40,814 nucleotides of DNA from Bacillus sp. HNG (GTDB taxonomy: Bacteria; Bacillota; Bacilli; Bacillales; Bacillaceae_L). The position numbers were made by a program, and so were the translations under genes. Below, in pieces: positions 22,700-31,066 of this stretch. Below the pieces are notes generated by a model. That model had not been told where the DNA came from and ran no database searches. It saw nothing but the letters and a program-made list of their open reading frames with translations. The stretch spans positions 1 to 40,814 of the forward strand of contig NZ_QUQV01000025.1 of the NCBI RefSeq assembly GCF_003400205.1, given 5' to 3'. Position 1 is the first letter of the stretch; every line of letters starts with the position of its first letter.

Positions 22700-23761
22700 T
22701 TACAATGCGCGGTATCTTTTCAACGCAAATACATTTAATATGATAAATACAGTAGCGAATATGACTAATGCCAAAAGGTCCAGACTGATATCGGCGAATC
22801 CTAACCCTTGATACATAACTCCCTTTAATGCATCTGCTGCATAATAAATGGGCATGACTTTTGCAATTGCCTGAAGCCAATCTGCCATTCCCTCAAGGGG
22901 GAAAATACCAGAGAAGAATATTTGTGGGATAATGACAATCGGTATAAATTGAATCATTTGAAATTCAGAGGCAGCAAATGCCGATAATAAAATGCCTAAT
23001 GATAAAGCAACTAAAGCAAGCAATAAATTAATAAGGATAACATTCCAGATTGAGCCTACTAGTACAACATCTAACACATGAATGGTAAAGAACACAATAA
23101 TCACTGTTTGAATGATAGCGAATATTCCAAATCCAACTAAATAGGCGGTCACAATCTCTCCCCTTCGGATAGGTGTCGCCATCAATCTCTCGAGGGTTCC
23201 CGATGTTCTCTCCTTTAACAATCCAATGCCTGAAATGAGAAATACAAAGAAGAAGACAAAATAGCCAATCAGGATTGGACTAAGCACATCAAAAAATATC
23301 GTATCACTATTTCCGTACACATAGTTTATCTCTAAATCGACTTTTGGTAAGTTCTCAATAGCAGGTATCTGTTTTGCCAATTTTTCCTGAGCCTGTGCGG
23401 CAAATACTTGATTTACCTTCATTTGCAAGGCTTTTGCGGAAGTCGGGTCACTGTTTGTTACTGTTAGAATGACCTTGTTGTCTTCCATTGCAAGTAACCC
23501 ATCAAGCTTGTAATCGAGGATGGTTTGTTTAGGATTACTTGATTGGTTGAATTTCTCAGTTTGAATATCTATCTCTTTTAAAGCTGTGACTACTTTTTCA
23601 TCAACATCTACGACACCTAATGTAGGTTCTACCGAATCACCATTAAACATTACGTACATAAGGGATAAGACTAAAAGCGGCGCAACAAATAACAGTGCTA
23701 AAGTCCGCTTATCACGAAGAAGCTGCTGAAAGATTCTTTTTATGAGGGCGATGGTTCTCAT
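22700..23761 (-). CDS. ABC-2 type exporter permease
   Basis: 353 residues. One N-terminal membrane segment (about 22-39), a large extracytoplasmic domain (about 40-170), then five hydrophobic segments; the cytoplasmic loop LLKERTSGTLERLMATPIRR is the ABC2_membrane_3 signature. With the adjacent ATPase it would form a drug or lipid exporter. The ATG overlaps the ATPase stop by 4 bases (ATGA), RBS GGGGAGG. The large external domain is usual for this family. Confidence 0.9.
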   Translation of the reverse strand: MRTIALIKRIFQQLLRDKRTLALLFVAPLLVLSLMYVMFNGDSVEPTLGVVDVDEKVVTALKEIDIQTEKFNQSSNPKQTILDYKLDGLLAMEDNKVILTVTNSDPTSAKALQMKVNQVFAAQAQEKLAKQIPAIENLPKVDLEINYVYGNSDTIFFDVLSPILIGYFVFFFVFLISGIGLLKERTSGTLERLMATPIRRGEIVTAYLVGFGIFAIIQTVIIVFFTIHVLDVVLVGSIWNVILINLLLALVALSLGILLSAFAASEFQMIQFIPIVIIPQIFFSGIFPLEGMADWLQAIAKVMPIYYAADALKGVMYQGLGFADISLDLLALVIFATVFIILNVFALKRYRAL

Positions 23762-24483
23762 TGTCTCCCCCTCCCCGCTTGTAAAAATACTTCATCAAAA
23801 TTACTTGCTTGATATGTTTCTTTCAATTCTGTCGGTGTACCTCTTGTTAAAATTCGACCATCACGGACCATCGCAATATAATCACATCGTTCTGCTTCTT
23901 CCATGACATGAGTCGTAACGATGATTGTTTTGCCTTCTTCCTTTTTTAAGCGGAATAGTTCATTCCAAATCGTAAGCCTTAGCTCTGGGTCAATTCCGAC
24001 AGTTGGTTCATCTAAAATGAGTACTTTCGGGTTTTGTATTAAGGCGATGGCTAGTGATAACCTGCGTTTCATCCCACCAGAATAGGCTGATACTTTTTTA
24101 TTTAGGTCCTCTGTTAGATTAACGAGTTTTGCTGTATACGCAATTCGTTCTCTTGTTTCGAGTCGATTTAATTTATAAAGTGAAGCAAAAAATGCGAGAT
24201 TTTCCCTCCCCGTTAGCTCTGTATATAGTGCATCGGATTGAGCCATATAGCCAATATCCTGTAGCAACTCTAAATTCGGCATTTTCTTTCCTAACACTTG
24301 AATGAATCCATCGTCAGGCGAATCCATCCCAACAATCATTTTCACCAATGTCGTTTTACCTGCTCCAGAAGGGCCAATAAATCCATAGATCGTTCCTTCC
24401 TCGATGGTAAGGTCGATTTCGTTTAACACAACTTTTTTACCAAAGCTTTTACTAACCTTTTCAATTTCCACCGTATTAGTCAT
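23758..24483 (-). CDS. ABC exporter ATPase
   Basis: 241 residues: Walker A GPSGAGKTT, Q-loop GYMAQSDALY, signature YSGGMKRRLSLA, Walker B KVLILDEPTVGIDPE and H-loop TTHVMEEAERCD. The drug/lipid-export type of ABC ATPase that pairs with ABC-2 permeases. ATG at 24483 preferred (GGGAGG 7 bases upstream); a TTG sits immediately before it. First gene of the TetR-controlled operon, downstream of the promoter at 24555-24583. Confidence 0.93.
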   Translation of the reverse strand: MTNTVEIEKVSKSFGKKVVLNEIDLTIEEGTIYGFIGPSGAGKTTLVKMIVGMDSPDDGFIQVLGKKMPNLELLQDIGYMAQSDALYTELTGRENLAFFASLYKLNRLETRERIAYTAKLVNLTEDLNKKVSAYSGGMKRRLSLAIALIQNPKVLILDEPTVGIDPELRLTIWNELFRLKKEEGKTIIVTTHVMEEAERCDYIAMVRDGRILTRGTPTELKETYQASNFDEVFLQAGRGRQ

Positions 24484-24538
24484 CAAACTACCTCCCTTTT
24501 ACCTTCATCCCCCACTAGGGAACTTTCGCATAACAAAA

Positions 24539-24606
24539 GTGAGTGATTACTCACATTATCTCCCTAGATTTTATGTAAGTCAATAAAAAAGTGAGTATTC
24601 ACTCAC
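24539..24606 (-). promoter_or_regulatory. TetR-type promoter-operator: two palindromes flanking a SigA promoter
   Basis: On the minus strand -35 TTGACT (24583-24578), 17-base spacer, -10 GATAAT (24560-24555) drives the exporter operon. Palindromes GTGAGTGATTACTCAC (24539-24554) and GTGAGTATTCACTCAC (24591-24606) share arms GTGAGT/ACTCAC and lie directly downstream of the -10 and just upstream of the -35. Their centres are 52 bp apart. The upstream one also lies before the divergent holin-like gene. Assignment to the operon's own TetR is inferred. Confidence 0.8.
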
Positions 24607-24686
24607 AAAATATTTTTACAAGTAGGATATACGAACAAGCACTTTGTTCTTCACATTCATACGATGCATTGAAGGAGGTGACAACG

Positions 24687-24950
24687 ATGGACTTGCTACA
24701 ATTTTCAAATGAAAATTATTATATGTTGGTTCCTATGTTATGGGTCATTGGATTTTTCTTAAAACAAACGCCTACTATTCCAAATTGGGCAATCACTTGG
24801 ATCTTATTAGGGGTTTCATTAGTGGGTGGTGCCTTTTTCTTTGGATTTACTGCAGAAGCTTTCTTCAATGGAGTAATTGCAGCTGGCGTTGCTGTATTTG
24901 GGCATCAAATGGTGAAACAAACCGCAGAAGCAATGGAAGGGAAAAAGTAA
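24687..24950 (+). CDS. Holin-like small membrane protein
   Basis: 87 residues with three hydrophobic segments: about 11-25 (MLVPMLWVIGFFL), 34-54 (ITWILLGVSLVGGAFFFGF) and 58-75 (AEAFFNGVIAAGVAVFGHQM region). It ends in a polar tail QTAEAMEGKK. The layout and length resemble phage holins of the Bacillus holin_5_2 type, which make membrane holes to release a lysin. RBS GGAGGTGA before the ATG at 24687. No lysin or other phage gene adjoins. It is divergent from the TetR-controlled exporter and could share the operator at 24591-24606. A strong terminator follows. Confidence 0.7.
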   Translation: MDLLQFSNENYYMLVPMLWVIGFFLKQTPTIPNWAITWILLGVSLVGGAFFFGFTAEAFFNGVIAAGVAVFGHQMVKQTAEAMEGKK

Positions 24951-25030
24951 CAACATTTCATGCATTTATTCCATTTATGAACGAATGAATATCCTTTCAT
25001 TGTAATAAATATAAATCGCCTCAAACAAAT

Positions 25031-25056
25031 AACGCTTGGTTTTCCAAGCGTTTTCT
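25031..25056. terminator. Terminator after holin-like gene
   Basis: Nine-base-pair perfect stem AACGCTTGG (25031-25039) / CCAAGCGTT (25044-25052), loop TTTT, then TTCTC. It lies between two convergent genes and could act on both. Confidence 0.8.
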
Positions 25057-25067
25057 CGTGAAAGGTA

Positions 25068-25784
25068 TTAGACCGTACACCTATATACTCTAAAGTTTAA
25101 TTTATCCTTGTATTTACTTACAATTTGTTGATGCTGCTCAAGTATCTCATGATGCTTTTCATGTATTTGATTTGAAAGCATAAAATCATTTGCATACATA
25201 ACGTCCTGTGGCACGAAATGATGCTTGTGTTTTTCAATTTTCACATGGTGAAAGCCTGATTTCTGAAAATGTTGACGCCATTCTGTCTCTGTTAATAAAT
25301 CGGAAACACCATAGAAATCACAGATAAACTGTTTTTCTTTTTTTGTAAAAGGAAGTGGTTCAGCTGTCATTTCAATCGCTAATAGAACACCGTTTGGCTT
25401 TAGTACCCTTTTATACTCTGAAAGGCTTACAGGTATATTTGTAAATGCTGTTACTGACTCCGAGAGAATAAAATCAAACGCCTCATTTTTAAAAGGCAAA
25501 TTTTCAGTCTGCCCTTTAACGACATTAATTGGTAAGCGCAAGGAGCGAAATCTTTGTGTCGCCTTATCCACCATCACTTTATTGTTATCCAAGGCGGTTA
25601 CATGACACTGATATTGCCTAAAGATGTATGCTGCTGTTTGACCGGTCCCGCAGCCGACATCAAGGATTGCTGATTTTCGATTCACTTTTTCCCTTGCTAA
25701 TAGCTGTTCGGTAAGCTGTAAGCCTCCAGGGTGAGCTCCCCCCACTCCATATGTGGCTAAACTATCGAGATATGTGTAGTTCAT
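25068..25784 (-). CDS. SAM-dependent class I methyltransferase
   Basis: 238 residues. Motif I AILDVGCGTGQTAAYIF at about 39-55, acidic motif II VTALDNN, the post-I segment VVKGQTENLPFKNEAFDFIL and motif III EYKRVLKPNGVLLAIEM place it among UbiE/Methyltransf_11 enzymes. The C-terminal lid has many His and Gln residues. The target is unknown (small molecule likely). It follows the YppG-like gene by 17 bases on the same strand with GGTGA as RBS, so the two probably form an operon. Confidence 0.87.
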   Translation of the reverse strand: MNYTYLDSLATYGVGGAHPGGLQLTEQLLAREKVNRKSAILDVGCGTGQTAAYIFRQYQCHVTALDNNKVMVDKATQRFRSLRLPINVVKGQTENLPFKNEAFDFILSESVTAFTNIPVSLSEYKRVLKPNGVLLAIEMTAEPLPFTKKEKQFICDFYGVSDLLTETEWRQHFQKSGFHHVKIEKHKHHFVPQDVMYANDFMLSNQIHEKHHEILEQHQQIVSKYKDKLNFRVYRCTV

Positions 25785-25801
25785 CTATATTCACCTATTC
25801 T

Positions 25802-26029
25802 TTATTTTTTCAAAAACATGGATAGTAAGGGACTCACCTGACCATATATCTTTTTCATATGTCCCGCTGTAGTAGAGATCTTACTAAAATCAAGCTTTCC
25901 ATCGGCTGTTTGAAAATGGGACATTAGACTAGAAATATTTGATGGCTGCGAATTAGTGAATGGTCTTCGTGGTCTACCTATATTGTTTGGCCTGAAAGGA
26001 ACGGGGCGTCTTGGTCTTCCATACACCAT
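25802..26029 (-). CDS. YppG-like small protein
   Basis: 75 residues. The N-terminal half is Pro/Arg-rich (GRPRRPVPFRPN and GRPRRPF repeats), the C-terminal half reads LMSHFQTADGKLDFSKISTT then KKIYGQVSPLLSMFLKK, which I recognise as the YppG pattern of sporulating Bacillus. No membrane segment. Function unknown; spore-related roles have been suggested for such proteins. RBS GGGAGATG before the ATG. Upstream of the methyltransferase gene. Confidence 0.75.
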   Translation of the reverse strand: MVYGRPRRPVPFRPNNIGRPRRPFTNSQPSNISSLMSHFQTADGKLDFSKISTTAGHMKKIYGQVSPLLSMFLKK

Positions 26030-26176
26030 TTTTTCATCTCCCTACTTTCTATTACATTTATATGGAATTCTTAATCGATACGTTTATCATTGAAGGACAA
26101 TCCTGTCTTATTATGAACGGGAAGTGCCCTCCAACGAATGTTCAGTTGCTTTTTGCTAGTAATTCATCTTATTAAC

Positions 26177-26437
26177 CTACAACCAGAACGCCCCAACTAG
26201 GGCAATACCTGCAATCGCTCCGATAGCAAGACCAGCTCCAAAGCCACCCCATCCCCAACCATAATAGCCGTAGCCATAGCCACCAAAATTTCTTCGTGGA
26301 CCAAGTGGGCGGAGATATACCCGGTCACCAGTTACACGATGGATAATTCCACGATGGACCCTTCCATCCCGCATTCTTATTTCAACAGCCCTTCCTCTGT
26401 ATCTACGACACAAAGAATGATAATATCCGACAGACAC
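26177..26437 (-). CDS. Small Gly/Tyr-rich protein with Sm-like N-terminus and hydrophobic tail
   Basis: 86 residues in three parts: a basic N-terminal piece (YHSLCRRYRGRAVEIRMRDG then RVHRGIIHRVTGDRVYLRPL, about 6-45) whose strand pattern resembles an Sm/LSM-like fold; a Gly-Tyr-Trp-rich linker (about 50-68); and a C-terminal hydrophobic segment (about 69-86). Similar unnamed proteins occur in many Bacillus genomes, to my recollection. GTG start with GGGGGTGA upstream. Monocistronic. It may be a surface or spore-layer protein; no function can be given. Confidence 0.65.
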   Translation of the reverse strand: MSVGYYHSLCRRYRGRAVEIRMRDGRVHRGIIHRVTGDRVYLRPLGPRRNFGGYGYGYYGWGWGGFGAGLAIGAIAGIALVGAFWL

Positions 26438-26653
26438 GATAGTTCACCCCCAAACCTGTTAGATAATTATCATCTTATGTGAGAATTTAAGTTTCGCAGA
26501 GGTCAGGTGTCCTAAGACAAGCGCGGAAATTTGTAAAACGGTGAAGGACGTTATTTACTATTTTGGGGTATGGGTTTTAGTCGTACAGGTATATTTTGCA
26601 TATTTTAAGAATACTAACATAAATAATTGTATTTTTTACAAGGAGGGGTAACG

Positions 26654-27091
26654 GTGCAGATTAGAAGAGCAACTTATAATGAAACACAAAGAATACTCAA
26701 TCATTCTTTGGAGGTATTAAAAGAGGCTACGATGGGTCATGTTAAACAAAGGAGAAAAAAAGCATTAGAATTAATTACACCATTTCTATCCAATGGGGGA
26801 TATTACTTGATTTGTCTTGAAAATAATAGAGTTCTAGGCTGGATTGGAGTCGGTAGTTCCGTTGATGTTAATACGGATGAAATGGTTGGAATCATACCTG
26901 AAATATACGTCCTGCCCGAATATCGGAATAAAGGAATAGCTAAAGCACTTTGTAATGAAGCGTTTACCTATTTAAAGAGTGAAGGATTGAATAAGGTTCA
27001 ACTAAATGTATTTTCCGGAAACTACGCGAAAAGGATATATGAAGATCTTGGTTTTAAAGAAGTTTCTACAGTCATGGAACGAAAAATTTAA
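26654..27091 (+). CDS. GNAT-family N-acetyltransferase
   Basis: 145 residues. Acetyl-CoA binding motif A is EIYVLPEYRNKGIAKALCNE (the R/Q-x-x-G-x-A loop) at about 90-109. It is followed by VQLNVFSGNYAKRIYEDLGF, the usual motif B with the NxxAxxxYExxGF pattern. It would acetylate a small-molecule amine or a protein N-terminus. GTG start at 26654 chosen for the AAGGAGGGG 6 bases upstream. Monocistronic, ending in a perfect bidirectional terminator. Substrate unknown. Confidence 0.88.
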   Translation: MQIRRATYNETQRILNHSLEVLKEATMGHVKQRRKKALELITPFLSNGGYYLICLENNRVLGWIGVGSSVDVNTDEMVGIIPEIYVLPEYRNKGIAKALCNEAFTYLKSEGLNKVQLNVFSGNYAKRIYEDLGFKEVSTVMERKI

Positions 27092-27117
27092 GAATCATTT
27101 TTTCTTCAAATCCAAAA

Positions 27118-27155
27118 GAAAGCGTAAATCCTCAACTGGATTTACGCTTTCTTTT
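27118..27155. terminator. Bidirectional terminator after GNAT gene
   Basis: Fourteen-base-pair perfect stem GAAAGCGTAAATCC (27118-27131) / GGATTTACGCTTTC (27138-27151) followed by TTTTG. Shared with the convergent secreted-protein gene. Confidence 0.92.
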
Positions 27156-27167
27156 GTTCATTCTTGT

Positions 27168-27584
27168 CTATTGATTTCGGTACCAGACAAACCAACCTTT
27201 ATCTTTGCTTTTTGATACAAAGATTTGACCATCTGATGCAACGCCACTTTTTCCTTCCCATCTAGGAAAATGTAAGGTCACTAACCATGACTTATCCGCA
27301 ACTTCTTGTCCACAATACTTGGAGGACATTTGATATTCTTTTGCTACCTTTTCATCTAATGGCTGTGCTGTAACGACTTCCCAGTCAGCATAATGATTTA
27401 AGTAATCACCATCTCCAAACGTACGAGGGATAATGGTTTCTAATGCCTTTAAGAGCTCATCTTTATAAATCATCGTGGTATTTTCTAACTGGCTTACATT
27501 GGGACATTCAACATTCGATGCGGCACCGACAGGGTATGGGAAAAAGATGACAAGAGTAAGCAGGGATATTACTATTTTTTTCAT
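27168..27584 (-). CDS. Secreted hypothetical protein
   Basis: 138 residues. Residues 1-21 form a signal peptide (KK, hydrophobic VISLLTLVIFFPYPVG, then AASN, likely cut after AA-like site). The mature part has two Cys (VECPN, KYCGQE) that could pair, and ends with a beta-like GQIFVSKSKDKGWFVWYRNQ segment. No named family recognised. ATG at 27584 chosen because GAGGTGA lies 6 bases upstream; the GTG at 27593 overlaps that site. Monocistronic. Confidence 0.75.
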   Translation of the reverse strand: MKKIVISLLTLVIFFPYPVGAASNVECPNVSQLENTTMIYKDELLKALETIIPRTFGDGDYLNHYADWEVVTAQPLDEKVAKEYQMSSKYCGQEVADKSWLVTLHFPRWEGKSGVASDGQIFVSKSKDKGWFVWYRNQ

Positions 27585-27649
27585 ATTATTCACCTCAGGT
27601 AGTAATATCCCAATTATTTCATTGCTTATTCATATTTTTTCCAACTTTT

Positions 27650-28708
27650 TTATTTCGCTTCGTTCTCGGTTTCCCACTTTGCTACTTCTTCTCTAACGCG
27701 TGGTGCCACTTCTTTTCCTAATAGTTCGATGGAGCGCATCACATCTTCATGTGGCATTGTTCCAACAGGGCAATGTAGCATAAAGCGAGTAACCCCTACA
27801 TTTTTACGCAAGTGGATAATTTTATTGGCAACATACTCAGGGTCACCCACATATAATGCACCCTCAAAACTTCGGGCAAACTCAAAGCTTTCACGTGTAT
27901 ATGGTCCCCAACCACGCTCTTGACCTAATTTGCTCATCGCTTGTGCGGTCGATGGGAAGAATTTTTCTGCTGCTCCTTCCATCGTTTCTCCAACAAACCC
28001 ATGAGAATGTGAGGCAACGGCTAATTTTGAAAAGTCATGACCCGCATGAGCAACGGCTCTCTTATATAATTCCACAAGTGGTGCAAATTGAACTGGTCTA
28101 CCACCAATGATTGCTAACACTAGTGGCAACCCTAATAATCCTGCACGAACGACTGACTCCTGGTTTCCGCCACTTCCAATCCAAATTGGTAACGGATCTT
28201 GAACAGGTCGTGGATAAATTCCACGGTTATTGATGGATGGGCGATGTTTCCCTTGCCAGGTTACTTTCTCTGACTTTTGAATCTGTAATAACAGATCTAA
28301 TTTTTCTTCAAAAAGCTCATCATAATCCTTTAAGTCATACCCAAACAGTGGGAAGGATTCGATGAAGGATCCTCTTCCAGCCATGATTTCAGCACGACCA
28401 TTTGAAATGGCATCAAGTGTTGAAAAATCCTGGAACACGCGAACCGGATCGGCAGAGGACAGCACAGTAACCGCACTTGTTAAACGGATATTCTTTGTTT
28501 GTGACGCAGCCGCTGCAAGCACCATGGCTGGAGCTGAAGCCGCGTAATCCTCCCGATGATGTTCACCCACTCCGAATATATCCAAACCTACTTGGTCAGC
28601 TAGGACAATTTCCTCTACAACTTCGCGAATTCTTTGTGCGTGACTGATGACCTCACCAGTTTGCGGATCCGGTGTTGTCTCAACAAAAGTACTAATTCCT
28701 ATTTCCAA
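27650..28708 (-). CDS. LLM-class flavin-dependent oxidoreductase (luciferase-like)
   Basis: 352 residues, TIM-barrel bacterial-luciferase superfamily. Family blocks: GVGEHHREDYAASAPAMVLA near 47-66, LTSAVTVLSSADPVRVFQDF, GRAEIMAGRGSF, PLPIWIGSGGN and VGDPEYVANKI. It uses reduced FMN supplied by a separate reductase to oxidise an unknown substrate. RBS GGGGGT 6 bases before the ATG. Monocistronic. The close family is common in Bacillus under names such as YtmO/YwcH-like. Confidence 0.88.
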   Translation of the reverse strand: MEIGISTFVETTPDPQTGEVISHAQRIREVVEEIVLADQVGLDIFGVGEHHREDYAASAPAMVLAAAASQTKNIRLTSAVTVLSSADPVRVFQDFSTLDAISNGRAEIMAGRGSFIESFPLFGYDLKDYDELFEEKLDLLLQIQKSEKVTWQGKHRPSINNRGIYPRPVQDPLPIWIGSGGNQESVVRAGLLGLPLVLAIIGGRPVQFAPLVELYKRAVAHAGHDFSKLAVASHSHGFVGETMEGAAEKFFPSTAQAMSKLGQERGWGPYTRESFEFARSFEGALYVGDPEYVANKIIHLRKNVGVTRFMLHCPVGTMPHEDVMRSIELLGKEVAPRVREEVAKWETENEAK

Positions 28709-29018
28709 TGTCTGTACCCCCTATTTTATGTATTGCTTATTTGTAACTGTTTATTAACTACCTCCATTATTTAATAATGTTGTTTTCGATGCAAATTTTA
28801 GGATTATTCGAATGAGATTTTTAACGACTGTAATTATGCTATCATGCTTAATAATCAGGACTTTTCGGGTGAGAAAAGCTACAAAAAAATTAATGGAACG
28901 AATGACATTGTTACAAGGTCTAATAAGTAGATAGTTGTTTAGTTCCGGACTAGCAATAATGTCTAAACAGATAAAATCATAGTAATATAAACCTAATGAA
29001 GGGGGGAGTCCTGTCCAC
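28709..29018. other. 310-base intergenic region before ECF sigma gene
   Basis: AT-rich and without a supported gene. It holds the perfect palindrome CATTATTTAATAATG (28765-28779), the ECF-type promoter described separately (28894-28922) and the sigma gene RBS GGGGGGAG at 29001-29008. A minus-strand open frame across it (28754-29020) lacks an RBS and recognisable sequence. Confidence 0.5.
28894..28922 (+). promoter_or_regulatory. Candidate ECF promoter upstream of sigma gene 29019
   Basis: TGGAAC (28894-28899) and GGTCTA (28917-28922), 17 bases apart, resemble the TGAAAC / CGTCTA elements of Bacillus ECF sigma factors. It lies 97 bases before the sigma start and would give autoregulation. Two positions differ from the best consensus, so this is tentative. 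Confidence 0.45.
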
Positions 29019-29564
29019 ATGTCTATTTTTAAATCATTTTATAAGAGTTCAAATTCAAGCAAATATTCCTTTGAAGCCCTCATCAATGAGGAGCAGGAAA
29101 AACTTTATAAAGTTGCCTACTCATATGTTAAAAATGAGCAGGACGCATTAGACATTGTACAAGATGCAATCATAAAGGGCTTCAAATCCTTTGATAGATT
29201 GAAAGAAATTGAATATTTTTCTACATGGATTACTCGGATTTTAATAAATACTGCGATAGATCATATCAGAAAATCTAAAAAGGTTATTACCCTCGAAACT
29301 GACTTGTTCGACCCCGGGTTTAACGAAGAAAATAATTCAATTATGACAATGGATATCGAACTCATTTTTGAAAAGCTAAGACCACAGCAAAAAACATTAA
29401 TTCTTCTGCGGTTTTATTATGGATATTCTATTAACGAAATCTCTGAAATTCTTGGTAAACCCGAAGGTACAATTAAATCTCAATTACATCGGACACTTCA
29501 ATTTATAAAAGAAAAACTTGAAAATGGAGGAGATTCCTATGGAAAAGCTTCATCGAGATATTAA
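29019..29564 (+). CDS. ECF-type RNA polymerase sigma factor
   Basis: 181 residues. Region 2 at about 23-90 (EEQEKLYKVAYSYVKNEQDA, LDIVQDAIIKGFKSFDRLKE, FSTWITRILINTAIDHIRKS), region 4 at about 112-165 (LRPQQKTLILLRFYYGYSIN then EISEILGKPEGTIKSQLHRT). Regions 1.1 and 3 are absent, as in ECF factors. RBS GGGGGGAG. The end overlaps the anti-sigma start by 26 bases. The pairing with a DUF4179 anti-sigma is typical of SigV/SigI-like stress modules in Bacillus, responding to envelope stress. Confidence 0.93.
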   Translation: MSIFKSFYKSSNSSKYSFEALINEEQEKLYKVAYSYVKNEQDALDIVQDAIIKGFKSFDRLKEIEYFSTWITRILINTAIDHIRKSKKVITLETDLFDPGFNEENNSIMTMDIELIFEKLRPQQKTLILLRFYYGYSINEISEILGKPEGTIKSQLHRTLQFIKEKLENGGDSYGKASSRY

Positions 29565-30888
29565 AATCATGGTAGATCATGTTTCCGTACCTACTGAAAA
29601 GCTTAATGAAACTGTCCAAACTGCTCTATTGTCTGGAAAAAAGAAGCGTAAACTCCATATATTCCAGTGGCCTAATCTGATGGCTAGTGTTGCTTCCCTA
29701 TTTATTTTAGTAATTGGAGGCGTATTGTTTACTTCATTTTATCTCGGTCCTTCGGAAAAAGAAGTCCATTTTAGTGGTAATGAAGGTATCTCTTATACTG
29801 AGAGTATTTTTTATCATGTTAGTGATGCCGGGCTTAAAAGAATGGCAATGGAAGGAATGACAAAGAACCTTTCTCTAGAGTCGGAGGATCAAGGACTAAA
29901 AGTAATTCTTGAGGAAGGGTATCTTGACAGCCAGCGAATGGCCATTTCTTATCGGTTAGATCGAACTGGTACAATGGGAGTTATTGAAGAAACTTCCATT
30001 TCTTTAGACCTCTATGTTAATGGAAAAAGCATGGGAAATCATGGTTTTAGTGGAATGAAAACAAACCAATTAGTTGAAACAGGTGATGTTTTTCAATTTG
30101 AAACTTCGGAAGAATTCCCAGAACATCCAGAGATAGAAATTCGTATAAAATCAATAAATAATATAGAAGGAGATTGGTCCTTTACCTTTGATATTGAAAA
30201 GAAAGAAGAATTTATTAAAAAATCTTCTCTAGCATCAAAAGAAGATAATAAAGGAAATTATTTTTCAGTAGGTCAAGCTAGGATGACTCCTTCTGTATTA
30301 GTATTAAACACGGGAACAAAGCTTAAATTAGAAAAGAAATACTCAGATTTAAGTCACTATGAAATTTCAATTACTGCACTTGGAGCAGACGGAACAGTGT
30401 ATCTAGACCATTATAGTCGGAGGGGCGGGAACGATTCATATAATTTAGACGCTCCTGAACTAATGATAAATGAAAAGGTTGAGATCCCAAGAAAAAGTAA
30501 CTCTTATTTATATAAATTAGTTCCTTACATTGCAACTTATAAGGGAGAAAAAGTAGATGACAACGGATATATATGGAATGAGATTTCCGTCCCATATAAT
30601 CAAGGTGTAATTTTAGAAACTGATTCTAAGATTAAAGTGTTTGAGATTAAAGAGGAGCCTAATGAGACTATCGTTTATTATGAAATGGACACCTTATTAC
30701 CAATTTTCCCTATTATAATTGATCGCAATAACAATTTAGAATATCAAGCAATTTCTTATAAACAAAAAGATAGTCTTCTTGAAGTAACATATCCAAAAGT
30801 AAAGGATCCAGTTTCCTCTCGGTTCTTAATGTATGACGCTAGTTACGAAGTATTCTCAGATTTAGAAGTTGAAATAGACTTAAAATAA
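29539..30888 (+). CDS. DUF4179-type anti-sigma factor
   Basis: 449 residues: a cytoplasmic N-terminal segment of about 45 residues, one membrane helix at about 47-69 (LMASVASLFILVIGGVLFTS), then a large external region beginning with the DUF4179 block and continuing with beta-rich sequence (DUF5643-like). The cytoplasmic part would hold the sigma factor, the external part would sense. The ATG at 29539 has GGAGGA 5 bases upstream and overlaps the sigma gene, giving coupled synthesis. No protease or Cys switch is seen. A terminator follows. Confidence 0.85.
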   Translation: MEKLHRDIKIMVDHVSVPTEKLNETVQTALLSGKKKRKLHIFQWPNLMASVASLFILVIGGVLFTSFYLGPSEKEVHFSGNEGISYTESIFYHVSDAGLKRMAMEGMTKNLSLESEDQGLKVILEEGYLDSQRMAISYRLDRTGTMGVIEETSISLDLYVNGKSMGNHGFSGMKTNQLVETGDVFQFETSEEFPEHPEIEIRIKSINNIEGDWSFTFDIEKKEEFIKKSSLASKEDNKGNYFSVGQARMTPSVLVLNTGTKLKLEKKYSDLSHYEISITALGADGTVYLDHYSRRGGNDSYNLDAPELMINEKVEIPRKSNSYLYKLVPYIATYKGEKVDDNGYIWNEISVPYNQGVILETDSKIKVFEIKEEPNETIVYYEMDTLLPIFPIIIDRNNNLEYQAISYKQKDSLLEVTYPKVKDPVSSRFLMYDASYEVFSDLEVEIDLK

Positions 30889-30896
30889 TATCATTT

Positions 30897-30928
30897 AAGG
30901 CTAGCCTACACACAGGTTGGCCTTTATT
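30897..30928 (+). terminator. Terminator of the first ECF operon
   Basis: AAGGCTAGCCT (30897-30907) pairs with AGGTTGGCCTT (30914-30924) through two G-U pairs, loop ACACAC, followed by TATTTG. Eight bases after the stop. Confidence 0.7.
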
Positions 30929-31066
30929 TGATTCATAATGCACATATATGTTAGTCATAAATTAGTAAAATTGAATTTTATGGAATAAATGTAAAACTTT
31001 TTACTGGTTTTTACGTATAATATATATATAGCCCCTAGTTATCAATTCTTTTAGGAGGGATGAAAA

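Noticed and set aside
24687-24950. Prophage remnant around the holin-like gene
   Set aside because: No endolysin, tail, integrase or att-like repeats on either side; the neighbours are ordinary chromosomal genes.
28754-29020. Minus-strand 88-codon frame between the LLM and sigma genes
   Set aside because: No RBS, no recognisable sequence, and it covers the sigma gene's promoter and RBS.
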